Under the pieces are notes generated by a model. That model did no database searches, was not told where the DNA came from, and saw nothing but the letters and a program-made list of their open reading frames with translations. Made by a program: the position numbers and the translations under genes. Source: CAYONZ01 sp964405465 (GTDB taxonomy: Bacteria > Bdellovibrionota > Bdellovibrionia > Bdellovibrionales > JAMPXM01). From it: 64,000 nucleotides of DNA. Positions 53,981-63,050 of the stretch are shown piece by piece (the first letter of the stretch is position 1; each line of letters opens with the position of its first letter). The stretch covers positions 1-64,000 of the forward strand of contig CAYONZ010000007.1 in assembly GCA_964405465.1 (NCBI GenBank), read 5' to 3'.

Positions 53981-55888
53981 ATGCTTTGGAACCAAATTCT
54001 TCATTCAAAATTAGGGCGAACGCTCGCTCTACTGGCACGCCGAATGTGGCGAACCAAAAGTTTTTGGTTACGTGGTTTGTTTTGTTGGCTGATTGGTGTT
54101 TTTGCATTCTTCAGCGACAACCCTTCAGACTTTGACACCCGAATGGACCTTCGCGCTCCCCAACCCATCCGCTCGCCCATTGTCTTACTCGAATTTTCTG
54201 AGCAAGACTGGGCGGAGTTGCATCTTCGCGACCACAATGTTGTCGGTCCGCTGAAAGATATAGTTTCGTTTTCAGATAGTCTCTATTGGGACACGAAACT
54301 TTGGGCCAAAATTCTTTCACTCGTTTTAAAGGATCAACCAAAAGCGGTCGGCGTTTCTCTTTTTTTTAGCGAGAATTTTCATTACGGAGAAATGTCAGCT
54401 CCAGAAAATTCGATCTTCAAAGACCCGCGAATTTTTTGGAGCGCCGATCTCGACTCGAGCGGCAGGCCACTCCTCCCGAGTTTTGCAACCCATCTTAATC
54501 GCAATCTCGGCGTGCGCGGTGTTCGACCCGATGAGGATGGAGTGATTCGCCGCTTTCATTCTGCTTTGGCCCACATCCCACATCTCAGCGTTCGGCTGAC
54601 GGAGCAGTTTCAAGCAAAACAAAAAATCTCTCAACTTGAAAGCAAACCAGAGACTGCAAGCGAAGAGTCCCAATTGATTAACTTTATGGGACCAAGTGGT
54701 ACATTTCCAAAAGTCGGACTGCAGGAGATACTTTCAGAAAACGTTCCAAAAGATTTTTTTAAGGATCGAATTGTGATCATCGGAACAACGTCGGCCAGCT
54801 TTGCCAATCCCGATTTCCCACAACAAGCCCCGCAGCAAGACTGGTTCTTAACTCCTGTTGGTAAACTCTCGAGAGCAGAGGTCTTAGCAAATATCGCTGA
54901 CAACCTACTTGGCAAAAAATGGATTCGAAAATTCTCGAACACCTTTTATTTCACACTACTCTTTTTGCTGATGCTTCTGTCTGTCTGGATTATTCGCGAC
55001 TATCCTCAAAGTGTGGCCCTGGTCTTTTTTGTTTGGGTCGGAACACTGCTCGCCGCGCTTTCGGCCTGGGTCTTCGACTCATTCTTCTTTTGGATTCCAA
55101 TTCGAGCGCCAGTATTTCAACTGGGGGCCACCTATATCGTATTTTTGAGCTACCAACTGACCTTGAATGAAAATCGAGCATGGCGCCTTCACCAAGACAA
55201 AAAGAATCTTGAAGAACTCGAAGAGCTCAAAAACAATTTTGTGAGCATGATGAGCCACGATCTCAAAACACCAATTGCGAAAATTCAAGCTATCGCTGAT
55301 CGCCTATTGGCCCAGGCGAATAACCCTATCATCGAAGAAGACCTGCGAAGTCTGCGGCGCACAAGTGATGACCTACATAAGTACATTCAGTCTATTCTTC
55401 GCGTCACAAAAATTGAAGCGCGAGACCTGCAAATCAACCGAGGGGTCGTCGACCTTAACGAAATAGTCGAAAATGTGGTTCAAAGACTTTCACCGCTTGC
55501 AAAGCAGAAAAAACAGAACATCACTCTCGAACTAGAACCCTTGTTCTCGATCGAGGCTGATGCCGTTTTGGTTCAAGAAGTGATTCAAAATCTCTTAGAC
55601 AATGCAATTCAATACTCAAAAGAAAATACTGAAATAAAAATTTCTAGCTTTGAACGCAATGACTACGTCTTTCTCTATGTTACCGACCAGGGACCAGGAA
55701 TTGACGACAGCGAACAAAAAGAAATTTTCAATAAATTCACCAGAGGAAAAGGCTCTACACAACTTCAAGGAACGGGCCTTGGTCTCTATTTTGTGAAGTA
55801 TTTTGTTGAATTGCATGGTGGACAGATTTTTTTGAAGAGCGAAAAAAATGTAGGAACTGAAATTGGATTTTCTTTGCCAGTTCAGTAG
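53981..55888 (+). CDS. CHASE2-domain sensor histidine kinase
   Basis: This 635-residue inner-membrane kinase has an N-terminal helix (FWLRGLFCWLIGVFAFF) and then a large extracytoplasmic CHASE2 domain (DFDTRMDLRAPQPIRSPIV through KDRIVIIGTTSASF). Three closely spaced helices (about 325-400) follow. The kinase core has His426 (MMSHDLKTPIAK), NLLDNAIQYS, DQGPGI and GTGLGLYFVKYFV. The 55935 sigma-54 regulator follows after 46 bases and is its likely partner. The ligand is unknown. Confidence 0.9.
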   Translation: MLWNQILHSKLGRTLALLARRMWRTKSFWLRGLFCWLIGVFAFFSDNPSDFDTRMDLRAPQPIRSPIVLLEFSEQDWAELHLRDHNVVGPLKDIVSFSDSLYWDTKLWAKILSLVLKDQPKAVGVSLFFSENFHYGEMSAPENSIFKDPRIFWSADLDSSGRPLLPSFATHLNRNLGVRGVRPDEDGVIRRFHSALAHIPHLSVRLTEQFQAKQKISQLESKPETASEESQLINFMGPSGTFPKVGLQEILSENVPKDFFKDRIVIIGTTSASFANPDFPQQAPQQDWFLTPVGKLSRAEVLANIADNLLGKKWIRKFSNTFYFTLLFLLMLLSVWIIRDYPQSVALVFFVWVGTLLAALSAWVFDSFFFWIPIRAPVFQLGATYIVFLSYQLTLNENRAWRLHQDKKNLEELEELKNNFVSMMSHDLKTPIAKIQAIADRLLAQANNPIIEEDLRSLRRTSDDLHKYIQSILRVTKIEARDLQINRGVVDLNEIVENVVQRLSPLAKQKKQNITLELEPLFSIEADAVLVQEVIQNLLDNAIQYSKENTEIKISSFERNDYVFLYVTDQGPGIDDSEQKEIFNKFTRGKGSTQLQGTGLGLYFVKYFVELHGGQIFLKSEKNVGTEIGFSLPVQ

Positions 55889-55934
55889 CATTGCTAACTT
55901 AAACTTATGAACCGAGTATTGAATTGAGGACCAG

Positions 55935-57347
55935 ATGAATTCAAAAATAAATATACTGATCGTCGATGATGAAGCCGAGCTTCGCAAAACAGTGGCATCG
56001 ATTCTTAGAAGCTCAATGCCCGAAATCACCTTCACATTCTTTGAAGCCGAAAATGGCAAAGAAGCCATTGAGAAATTTAAATCCAGAAACGCCGATTTGG
56101 TACTGATGGATGTTCGCATGCCAGAGATGAATGGCCTTCAGGCATTGACACTCATCAAAGAGGAATCACCACAAACCTTTGTGGTGCTGATGACAGCTCA
56201 TAGTAACCTAAAGGATGCTGTGGCCGCGATTAAAGAGGGGGCTTATGATTACATTGAAAAGCCTGTACAACCTGGTCGCCTCATTGAAATAGTCAAACGC
56301 GCACTCGATGCCCGTTCTCTCGTGAATGATCTTGCTCAGGCAAATCCGATTTTCGATGACGATATTGAAACCGAATTTGTGGGAAACTCCAATAAAATGA
56401 AAGAAGTCTTCAACTTGATCTACCGTCTTTGCAAAGTTGAAACAACAGTTCTCATTCGCGGTGAAAATGGTACGGGCAAAGAATTGGTCGCGAAAGCCAT
56501 TCAAGCCAACTCGCCCAGAAAAAATGGCCCATTTATTGTCATCAATTGTGGCGCGATTCCAGAGAATCTTATGGAATCTGAATTGTTCGGCCATGAGAAA
56601 GGAGCCTTTACCGGTGCGATCGAACGAAAAATCGGAAAGTTTCAACTGGCCAACAATGGAACACTCTTTTTGGACGAGATTGGAGAACTCAAGCCCGAGT
56701 TACAAGTTAAGCTTTTACGAGTTCTCCAAGAGAGAAAGTTTAACCCGATTGGCAGCTCCCGCGAGGTCAAAACTGATGCACGAATCATTGCGGCAACAAA
56801 CCGAAATCTCGAAAAAATGATTGAGGACCAAAGTTTTCGCGAAGATCTTTTTTATCGCCTCAATGTCATGCCAATTTATCTACCCCCACTACGTGATCGG
56901 ACTGATGACATCGAAGCTCTGTTGCTCTATTTCTTTAAAAAATATAGCAATCACCATGGGCGTCTCTTAGGCGGTATCGAACCAGATGCCTTGGCAGCAC
57001 TTAAGGCCTACAGATGGCCCGGAAATATTCGTGAGCTAGAAAACTTTGTTGAGCGTGCTTACATTATTGAAAACTCAGATCGAATCACAGCAGCTTGCCT
57101 AACTGACCAGATGCGTATGCCAAGCTCCACTCAAAGTAGACAAACACAAACCGCGAACAAAAGTGCGCAGGGCGTGATGGACTTTGAAGCGTTTAAGGAA
57201 CAAGCTGAAAAAGAATTTATCATCAATGCGCTCAAAGCAAATCATGGTCGTATAAATAAAACCGTAGCTGAAGCTAACATTCCGAAGAACACTTTGCTCC
57301 GCAAAATTAAGAAATATGGCATCAATGTAAAAGAGTATGCCGATTGA
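55935..57347 (+). CDS. Sigma-54-dependent response regulator
   Basis: This 470-residue NtrC-type protein has a receiver domain with Asp59 (LVLMDVRMPEMNG), an AAA+ domain (GENGTGKE, GAFTGA, LFLDEIGEL, and the RWPGNIREL sensor 2 region) and a C-terminal helix-turn-helix (INKTVAEANIPKNTLLRKIK). GAGGA precedes the ATG. It probably acts with the CHASE2 kinase upstream and activates sigma-54 promoters elsewhere. Confidence 0.92.
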   Translation: MNSKINILIVDDEAELRKTVASILRSSMPEITFTFFEAENGKEAIEKFKSRNADLVLMDVRMPEMNGLQALTLIKEESPQTFVVLMTAHSNLKDAVAAIKEGAYDYIEKPVQPGRLIEIVKRALDARSLVNDLAQANPIFDDDIETEFVGNSNKMKEVFNLIYRLCKVETTVLIRGENGTGKELVAKAIQANSPRKNGPFIVINCGAIPENLMESELFGHEKGAFTGAIERKIGKFQLANNGTLFLDEIGELKPELQVKLLRVLQERKFNPIGSSREVKTDARIIAATNRNLEKMIEDQSFREDLFYRLNVMPIYLPPLRDRTDDIEALLLYFFKKYSNHHGRLLGGIEPDALAALKAYRWPGNIRELENFVERAYIIENSDRITAACLTDQMRMPSSTQSRQTQTANKSAQGVMDFEAFKEQAEKEFIINALKANHGRINKTVAEANIPKNTLLRKIKKYGINVKEYAD

Positions 57348-58592
57348 TTATGGGCAAAGCTCAAGCATCTTTTCGATAACATGCTTGGCAGCTAGATTCT
57401 TCATACAAGCATGAGTTCCAAGCGGGCATTTCTTTGCACCGTGCCTTCCGCATGGTCGACATTCTAAATCGATCTGTGCCACTCGAGCACGATTCTGCCA
57501 CGGTCGATATCCGAGTTTAAGTGTTGTGGGTCCAAATAGAGTCACACAAGGAGTCCCCATAGCAGCAGCCATGTGTTGAGCTCCGCTATCGTTCGCCAAT
57601 ACCAGTGCACACCCCTTTAAGAACTCAAGCGATTGAACCAATGAAAATTCGCCGACATGAGAGCCAAGTCCAGGTACCCTGCGCAACAACTCATTTGCCA
57701 GAGGGAGCTCATCCTTGGATCCAATAAGTGAAACATGAAATCCTTTTTGCAGAAAGTAACGGGCTACATCGGCAAACCCTTCGAGCGTCCACATTTTTGT
57801 CGGCCAAACACTGCCGGGAGCCAGCGCTATGGTTTTTTTATTTTCTCCCGAGGAATTAGGGCGTGTCCTCAATTGGTCGGACGTCGCGAGCGGAAGCAAT
57901 AGAAATGAGTTGAAGGCACGAGGAGGAGAAATAGTGGTGCTATTTCGACGACGAGCAACGCTCAAATCATTTCTATTGCTTTTGCGTAGTAGGCTAGCCA
58001 ATTGAGGACACGCCCTAATATTCCGTTTTTCTTTCAATTCGATTTGCATCGACGCCCATTCCGGAACTGGAAGTAGACCATGACTTTGATCAGAATTTTC
58101 TGTTTGTTTTTTGAAATCTGCAATCCTTTGGAGGAATTCTTGGTCACCGTTCGTCACCAAAACAAGTTGCCTCAAGGCCTCAGGTAAAATCATGGGTCGC
58201 TGCAAACGCTCGTTGAAAACCCAAAAGTTCCATCGATTTCGATAGCCGGTTTTTCGTTTGGCCGACAATTGCCACACTAGCAGATGCGAACGGATGGACT
58301 CATGGGGACAAATGATCCAATCCCATTGAGTTGATTTTAAAGAGGCAACTGTTTCGGCCCACCCTGCTTGGGATTTTTTTTGAGCTTCAACTACGAAATC
58401 AGCAAGTCCGGTTGCCGCTACAAGAGAACTCAGTCCTTGTCTACAGAGCACCGTCAATTGCGCTTGTGGATATTTAGCTCTGAGATACTTCAGCGTCGGA
58501 ATCGACAACAGAAGATCCCCGATGAACGCCGTCTGAATGTAAAGAATTTTCTGTTGTTCCGATCTTTCTAAATCCAAGTTCAACACCCTCAA
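57348..58592 (-). CDS. Family 9 glycosyltransferase (heptosyltransferase-like) carrying an in-frame insertion
   Basis: This protein has about 414 residues, read from TTG 58592 (GTG at 58586 is an alternative). N-terminal KILYIQTAFIGDLLLSIPTL and C-terminal ALAPGSVWPTKMW, LVLANDSGAQHMAAAMGTPCVTLFG and CPLGTHACM are typical of ADP-heptose:LPS heptosyltransferases. The middle contains about 53 residues encoded by a MITE-like element (57857-58017) that keeps the frame open. Without it the length is near 360, normal for the family. The gene start overlaps the upstream glycosyltransferase by 119 bases. Whether the enzyme tolerates the insert is unknown. Confidence 0.8.
   Translation of the reverse strand: MRVLNLDLERSEQQKILYIQTAFIGDLLLSIPTLKYLRAKYPQAQLTVLCRQGLSSLVAATGLADFVVEAQKKSQAGWAETVASLKSTQWDWIICPHESIRSHLLVWQLSAKRKTGYRNRWNFWVFNERLQRPMILPEALRQLVLVTNGDQEFLQRIADFKKQTENSDQSHGLLPVPEWASMQIELKEKRNIRACPQLASLLRKSNRNDLSVARRRNSTTISPPRAFNSFLLLPLATSDQLRTRPNSSGENKKTIALAPGSVWPTKMWTLEGFADVARYFLQKGFHVSLIGSKDELPLANELLRRVPGLGSHVGEFSLVQSLEFLKGCALVLANDSGAQHMAAAMGTPCVTLFGPTTLKLGYRPWQNRARVAQIDLECRPCGRHGAKKCPLGTHACMKNLAAKHVIEKMLELCP
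57857..58017. mobile_element. MITE-like element with perfect terminal inverted repeats
   Basis: Perfect 22-base inverted repeats lie at 57855-57876 and 57998-58019, beginning GGGCGTGTCC inside a TA on each side. A second inverted pair (AGCAATAGAAATGA and its complement) lies inside. Counting from TA to TA, the element is 157 bases plus a duplicated TA, 159 in total, exactly 53 codons. There is no room for a transposase, so it would need one in trans. TA duplication fits IS630/Tc1-like or some IS5-group elements. Confidence 0.85.
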
Positions 58593-59682
58593 TGATCTCA
58601 GCTAAATCAACTTGATCGTAACACATAGACTGTTGATCGCAAACACGCTTCCAACAGGGAGCACAGCCAGCCTTGGTCAAAACCTTGATGCCGCGATCAA
58701 AAAGATCGATCTCCTGCTCACAGGTCGGCCCAAACCAGGCCACTGTCCATTTCTTAAGCGCGATCGCCATGTGCATTCCCAAACTATCACCGGTGATCAC
58801 CACGTCACAAGCAGAAACACTGGCCAAGCCATCACGTAGTCCACCTTGCGTCGGAGAAATAAAGACGTCCATCCCTGAGGCGATTTCGAAACATCGCTTG
58901 GTGTCCTCAGGTCCACCTAACAATACAAAACTGGCGTTCGGAAATTTAAACGTCAATTTTGCGATCAGACTTCGATGATTACTAATACTGAGTTTCTTAT
59001 TTGGAATCGTGGGACTGCAACCGACATTCAACCCTATAACCCACTCTTTATTCTGCATCCAATCAAAACGGCGAGTCTCAGCTAACGCTATTTCGGAACT
59101 AGAAAGGCTCACCTGATAGCTGTCGCGGTGAAATTCACCAAGCTCCAAGGACTCATGAACCAATTGTGTTTCAGATTTTTTATTTTCAAAAAATTTTTTT
59201 TCATTGGAGAGTCCCAATTGCCAGAGTTCATTGGCAGCCGGAGTGGCCGGCACAATGGCATGGGTCTTTTCATCCACCAAAAATCCAAACACTTGGGCTG
59301 CATTGACAAGTTTAACGATTCCTGATGAGGTCATTGACTTATCGACATTTAACACCACATCAAATTTGAGACCCTTTATCCCCAATAGATCGCGATCACT
59401 TGACGTGACCACTCGATCGACCTGTTTCAATCCTAGCAACAATGCATCTGCAGGCCGATCAGTCACCCAGGTCAAATGACTCTTTGGATATTTACGTTTG
59501 ATGGCTTGAAGAAGTGATGTTGAACGCAAAACTGCGCCCAATGCACCTAGATGAATCAGCAATATACGCGTTTCTACTGGATCACGAAATGCACAATGCG
59601 AACTGCACTGAACTTCGCTGTTTTGTAAGCTATGAACGCATGGCCGGTAGCCAGAAAAAAATCGACAGTTGATTTCAGACAT
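58474..59682 (-). CDS. Family 9 glycosyltransferase with Cys-rich N-terminus
   Basis: This 402-residue protein is of the heptosyltransferase type (RILLIHLGALGAVLRSTSLL, GLNVGCSPTIPNKK, FVLLGGPEDTKR, VITGDSLGMHMAIALKK). An extra N-terminal segment has Cys at about positions 6, 15, 25 and 29 (CRFFSGYRPC and CSSHC), suggesting a metal or iron-sulfur site. The C-terminus CAPCWKRVCDQQSMC is also Cys-rich. Its last about 40 codons overlap the next gene in another frame. It probably acts in LPS core or other glycan synthesis. Confidence 0.82.
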   Translation of the reverse strand: MSEINCRFFSGYRPCVHSLQNSEVQCSSHCAFRDPVETRILLIHLGALGAVLRSTSLLQAIKRKYPKSHLTWVTDRPADALLLGLKQVDRVVTSSDRDLLGIKGLKFDVVLNVDKSMTSSGIVKLVNAAQVFGFLVDEKTHAIVPATPAANELWQLGLSNEKKFFENKKSETQLVHESLELGEFHRDSYQVSLSSSEIALAETRRFDWMQNKEWVIGLNVGCSPTIPNKKLSISNHRSLIAKLTFKFPNASFVLLGGPEDTKRCFEIASGMDVFISPTQGGLRDGLASVSACDVVITGDSLGMHMAIALKKWTVAWFGPTCEQEIDLFDRGIKVLTKAGCAPCWKRVCDQQSMCYDQVDLAEIIEGVELGFRKIGTTENSLHSDGVHRGSSVVDSDAEVSQS

Positions 59683-59780
59683 AAACTTATTCTATTTTAT
59701 TGTAGAACATTTCACCAGATGACCAAAGCCTAGAGCTTACAACTCAACTGACACCTGTCGTTCCAGACGTAAACCTAAGA

Positions 59781-61031
59781 TTATTTTCCAGCATCAAGGG
59801 CAACGACCTGCCCGACGATTGTCCCAATACGAATTTTACTTTCGATTCGCACGAACTGGCGACGATCATCATCGGTGAACCAAAAAAAGATATCTCCGAC
59901 GGGTTGCAGAGCTCCATCAATTTCGATTTTTGGTTTCATCACAAGCGTCTTGATATTACCGATTTCAGTATTCAGAACCTCGCGACGTAAAACCTCGCCC
60001 GTCACAACCATGTTTTTACCTTCATGCCCGACACGAATCGCCAGCTTCTTACCAGGCTCCATCAAAAAACTTCGAAGATAAAAGGGAGCACTAAAAGCAT
60101 TTTGCACATATTTTTGAATAGCCCACTCGTATTTTTTTTCTTCGGCACCGTCTTTGGTGACCTTCTTATCCCAAAGAAAGCCCATCATTTTATCCCAGTC
60201 AAAATAGGACCGAACCTCTCTGAGCTGTTTACTCTCCTTAACATGGAGTGAATAACTAAAAGGGGTCATCGTTTCAAAGTCGACAAAAGTTTCTGACCAA
60301 TCATCAACGGCATAGAATTGTGAAAAAAGAGTGGAGGATTTACCTGTCATAACAAAATGATAGGCCTTTCGACCATTCACCTCTTTGAATTCACGTGTTT
60401 CAAGCGTCATCAGCCCAGCCGCCACTCCAAAAAAGGACATCTCAAGTGTCACCTTTTCGCCAACACGGTAAGGGTCCTTCAATGGCCGTCTTCCATCAAA
60501 GCCCTCGCCATCCTCAAGATCAGGCTCATGTTTTTTGGGCACAGCTGGTGAAACCAAATTTGGGTCTGGAGCAGGCGCCACGGCTTCAGTTACTATTTGT
60601 GACTTCTGCCCACGCTTCGATTTTTTTGAACCACGTACTTTCTTATCAATAGAGGATTCAACAAGCGCGCTTTCATTCCCCATTCCCGCTTGTTTGCCAT
60701 CCAAAGACTTGGATGCCTCTCGTTTACCCACGAGCATTGGATTTGCGCGCCCAGGAGCACCCTTGATATCTCCCTTATTTACGTTAGCGATCACGTCTAT
60801 CTGCGGAGCAAGCACCGGAGGCAAACTTGGCACGCCAGGTTCAACCGTCGCAACAGAACCATCTTTGGGTGGCGCAGAATTAAAATCCTTCACATTGAAT
60901 CGCTGATCAAATTCGTCAATCTTGAGCAATTTTTCGGAGTCTTTATGTTGCAGTATACTGGCGCAACTCAAACAGTTTAAAACTGCTATCGTAAAACAAA
61001 TCTGCCTAAAGATCTTGGCCTTGAGTTGCAT
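59781..61031 (-). CDS. DUF3108 lipoprotein
   Basis: This protein has about 416 residues from the ATG at 61031, placing a lipoprotein signal (IAVLNCLSC) properly; the frame is open to 61064. A long Pro, Lys and Ala-rich linker (residues about 30-180) leads to a C-terminal DUF3108 domain (DPYRVGEKVTLEMSFFGVAA through FFWFTDDDRRQFVRI). DUF3108 proteins are periplasmic beta-rich proteins of unknown function found near LPS genes. Confidence 0.85.
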   Translation of the reverse strand: MQLKAKIFRQICFTIAVLNCLSCASILQHKDSEKLLKIDEFDQRFNVKDFNSAPPKDGSVATVEPGVPSLPPVLAPQIDVIANVNKGDIKGAPGRANPMLVGKREASKSLDGKQAGMGNESALVESSIDKKVRGSKKSKRGQKSQIVTEAVAPAPDPNLVSPAVPKKHEPDLEDGEGFDGRRPLKDPYRVGEKVTLEMSFFGVAAGLMTLETREFKEVNGRKAYHFVMTGKSSTLFSQFYAVDDWSETFVDFETMTPFSYSLHVKESKQLREVRSYFDWDKMMGFLWDKKVTKDGAEEKKYEWAIQKYVQNAFSAPFYLRSFLMEPGKKLAIRVGHEGKNMVVTGEVLRREVLNTEIGNIKTLVMKPKIEIDGALQPVGDIFFWFTDDDRRQFVRIESKIRIGTIVGQVVALDAGK

Positions 61032-61144
61032 GCTAAGTGTTGATCCCTCTTCATTATCGTACATCAGTCAACAATTTGCCGAACAAAGCACCGACATTCA
61101 AAACCAGTCGTCTCTCGAGTTCGCCAAACCAACACGAATTTAAT

Positions 61145-62020
61145 TCAATCGACAAAATCCTTCCAACGTCGGTGAATCCACATCCATTGGTCTGGATGTT
61201 TGCGTACGATTTCCTCTATCTTATCCGTATACACTTGAGTCATCCTAGCGATTGTTTCGTCTCTTAGCCCAAAGTCTTGCATGGCAATTTCTGGTTCAAA
61301 AATCACAATGGCCTTACCATCTGGTTGCCGAACAGTGTACATCGGAACCACAGGAGCCCCGGTTCGTTCTGCCATCAATGCCAAGCCCATCGCTGTTCCC
61401 GTTTCACGACCGAAAAATTTGGTTCGAACACCGATGGGAGGCCCCATAAACTGATCCAAAACAAAGACCACAATGTCTTGCTTTTTCAACGCTCGCAAAA
61501 TCTCAAACGAACTTTTTTCGGGAGAAATAAAACGGGTGCCAAGTCGCGTGCGAAGTTCAAACCAAAGATCATTGAGCCACTTGGATTTGAAATTCTTCGA
61601 AATCAAACTAATCGGAAATCCCAACTGCGACAGTGCCCCAGCGGCCAAATCACCATTTCCAAGATGCAGAGTTAGTCCTAAAACACCTTTTCCTTTGGCC
61701 ATGGCCTGCCGCATATGTTCTTCACCATAAACTTTAAAAATCTTTTCAGTACGAGTCCGATCCATAAATGGAAACTCACAAAACTCAAGCAAAGTTAATC
61801 CCATCGATACCAATGATCTTCGTGCAATTCTCGCCCGCTCCAAATCGGTCCAATCCGGAAATGCAATTTGGAGGTTGTCTAAAGCCACACGTCTTCTTAT
61901 TCGCAAGACATCAAACCACAACACCCCGATCACCCAGCCAATCGAGAGGCGAACAAAAAATGGGACCGTCACCATCACAAATGCGAACGCTTTAAGTAAT
62001 TTTACGAAAAAAGTTTTCAT
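61145..62020 (-). CDS. lpxL: Lipid A late acyltransferase (LpxL/HtrB family)
   Basis: This 291-residue protein has an N-terminal membrane segment and the acyltransferase HX4D motif in LHLGNGD near residue 118, followed by the family block KQDIVVFVLDQFMGPPIGVRT and a TGAPVVPMYTVR segment. It adds a secondary acyl chain to lipid A at the inner membrane. The gene overlaps lpxK. It might equally be called LpxM-type; the chain position cannot be told from sequence. Confidence 0.87.
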   Translation of the reverse strand: MKTFFVKLLKAFAFVMVTVPFFVRLSIGWVIGVLWFDVLRIRRRVALDNLQIAFPDWTDLERARIARRSLVSMGLTLLEFCEFPFMDRTRTEKIFKVYGEEHMRQAMAKGKGVLGLTLHLGNGDLAAGALSQLGFPISLISKNFKSKWLNDLWFELRTRLGTRFISPEKSSFEILRALKKQDIVVFVLDQFMGPPIGVRTKFFGRETGTAMGLALMAERTGAPVVPMYTVRQPDGKAIVIFEPEIAMQDFGLRDETIARMTQVYTDKIEEIVRKHPDQWMWIHRRWKDFVD

Positions 62021-63050
62021 ACCAACTCGTTAAATCTGTCTTTGCATAGACCTTCAATTCACTGACCCAAACCTCAAGATCTTCCAAAACTTCAAGGTTC
62101 AAACTCTGAAGTTTCACAGCATCTTTTTCTGTAACAAATATTTTTTTAAGATTTTTTTCGCGACAAAGCTCGAGAATCTCGCGAAGTGAATCCGCTGAAT
62201 AGGCAAAATGATCAGCATAAAATTTTTCAGCCACGACCTTGATACCGAAGTCTTCAAGTCCGCGACGAAACATCTCTGGTCTTCCGATTCCGCAAACCGC
62301 GAGTCCTTGCTCCTGAGCAAAATCTGTACGAATGATTTGCCCCGAGGATTGAAGTGCACCAACCCGAGGATAAAGTCGCGAAAAAGATCCTATGCGATAT
62401 TCGAATTCTGCAATCATCAGGTGGGGCACAGCTTTTTGCACTTTCGCTTTAAGCCACTGTAATTGTTCTGGATCCGCCCAATTGACTTTACTGATCACCA
62501 CCAATTGCGCACGCCGAAGGGCACGAAACCCTTCGCGTGCACGGCCAGCCGGTAGTGGCCAGTAATGCCATTTAGGTTCGGTCGCATCAAGAACCACAAT
62601 GTTCTGTTGTCTTTGTAAGCGAAGATGCTGAAAGCCATCATCAGCCACGATGATCTGCGGATCACAATCTGCAATTGCCGCCCAACTTGCGGCCACGCGG
62701 TCACGGCCAACAAAAACCGAGGTCTTCGGGAGTTGTTGCGCAAGCCATGTTGGTTCATCACCAAAAAGCTCAACCGCACGATCTCGGCGCGGATCCACCT
62801 TTACCGGCCCTTTCAAGTGGGCACGATAACCACGACTCACAATCGCAGTCTTAAATCCTAGTTGATTAAGTTTCTCAATCAAATGAGCCACCAGAGGTGT
62901 TTTACCAGTTCCGCCGGCAGTTAGATTTCCGATGGCAAGCACTGAAGCCGATACGGCTTCAGACCGAAGAATTCTCCAGGTGTACAACTTCACACGAAGT
63001 CGCGAAACAAAAGAAAATATTAAAGCCAAGGGCCACAATAGGTATTTCAT
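61992..63050 (-). CDS. lpxK: Tetraacyldisaccharide 4'-kinase LpxK
   Basis: This 352-residue protein has an N-terminal membrane-associated helix, Walker A within GNLTAGGTGKTP near residue 42, SRGYRAH, and the LpxK segment VADDGFQHLRLQR. It phosphorylates the 4' position of the lipid A disaccharide. It overlaps lpxB by ATGA and lpxL by 29 bases. Confidence 0.93.
   Translation of the reverse strand: MKYLLWPLALIFSFVSRLRVKLYTWRILRSEAVSASVLAIGNLTAGGTGKTPLVAHLIEKLNQLGFKTAIVSRGYRAHLKGPVKVDPRRDRAVELFGDEPTWLAQQLPKTSVFVGRDRVAASWAAIADCDPQIIVADDGFQHLRLQRQQNIVVLDATEPKWHYWPLPAGRAREGFRALRRAQLVVISKVNWADPEQLQWLKAKVQKAVPHLMIAEFEYRIGSFSRLYPRVGALQSSGQIIRTDFAQEQGLAVCGIGRPEMFRRGLEDFGIKVVAEKFYADHFAYSADSLREILELCREKNLKKIFVTEKDAVKLQSLNLEVLEDLEVWVSELKVYAKTDLTSWYENFFRKIT

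Noticed and set aside
54001..55288. Minus-strand ORFs opposite the CHASE2 kinase
   Set aside because: They lie wholly inside a well-supported gene and show no start signals or motifs.
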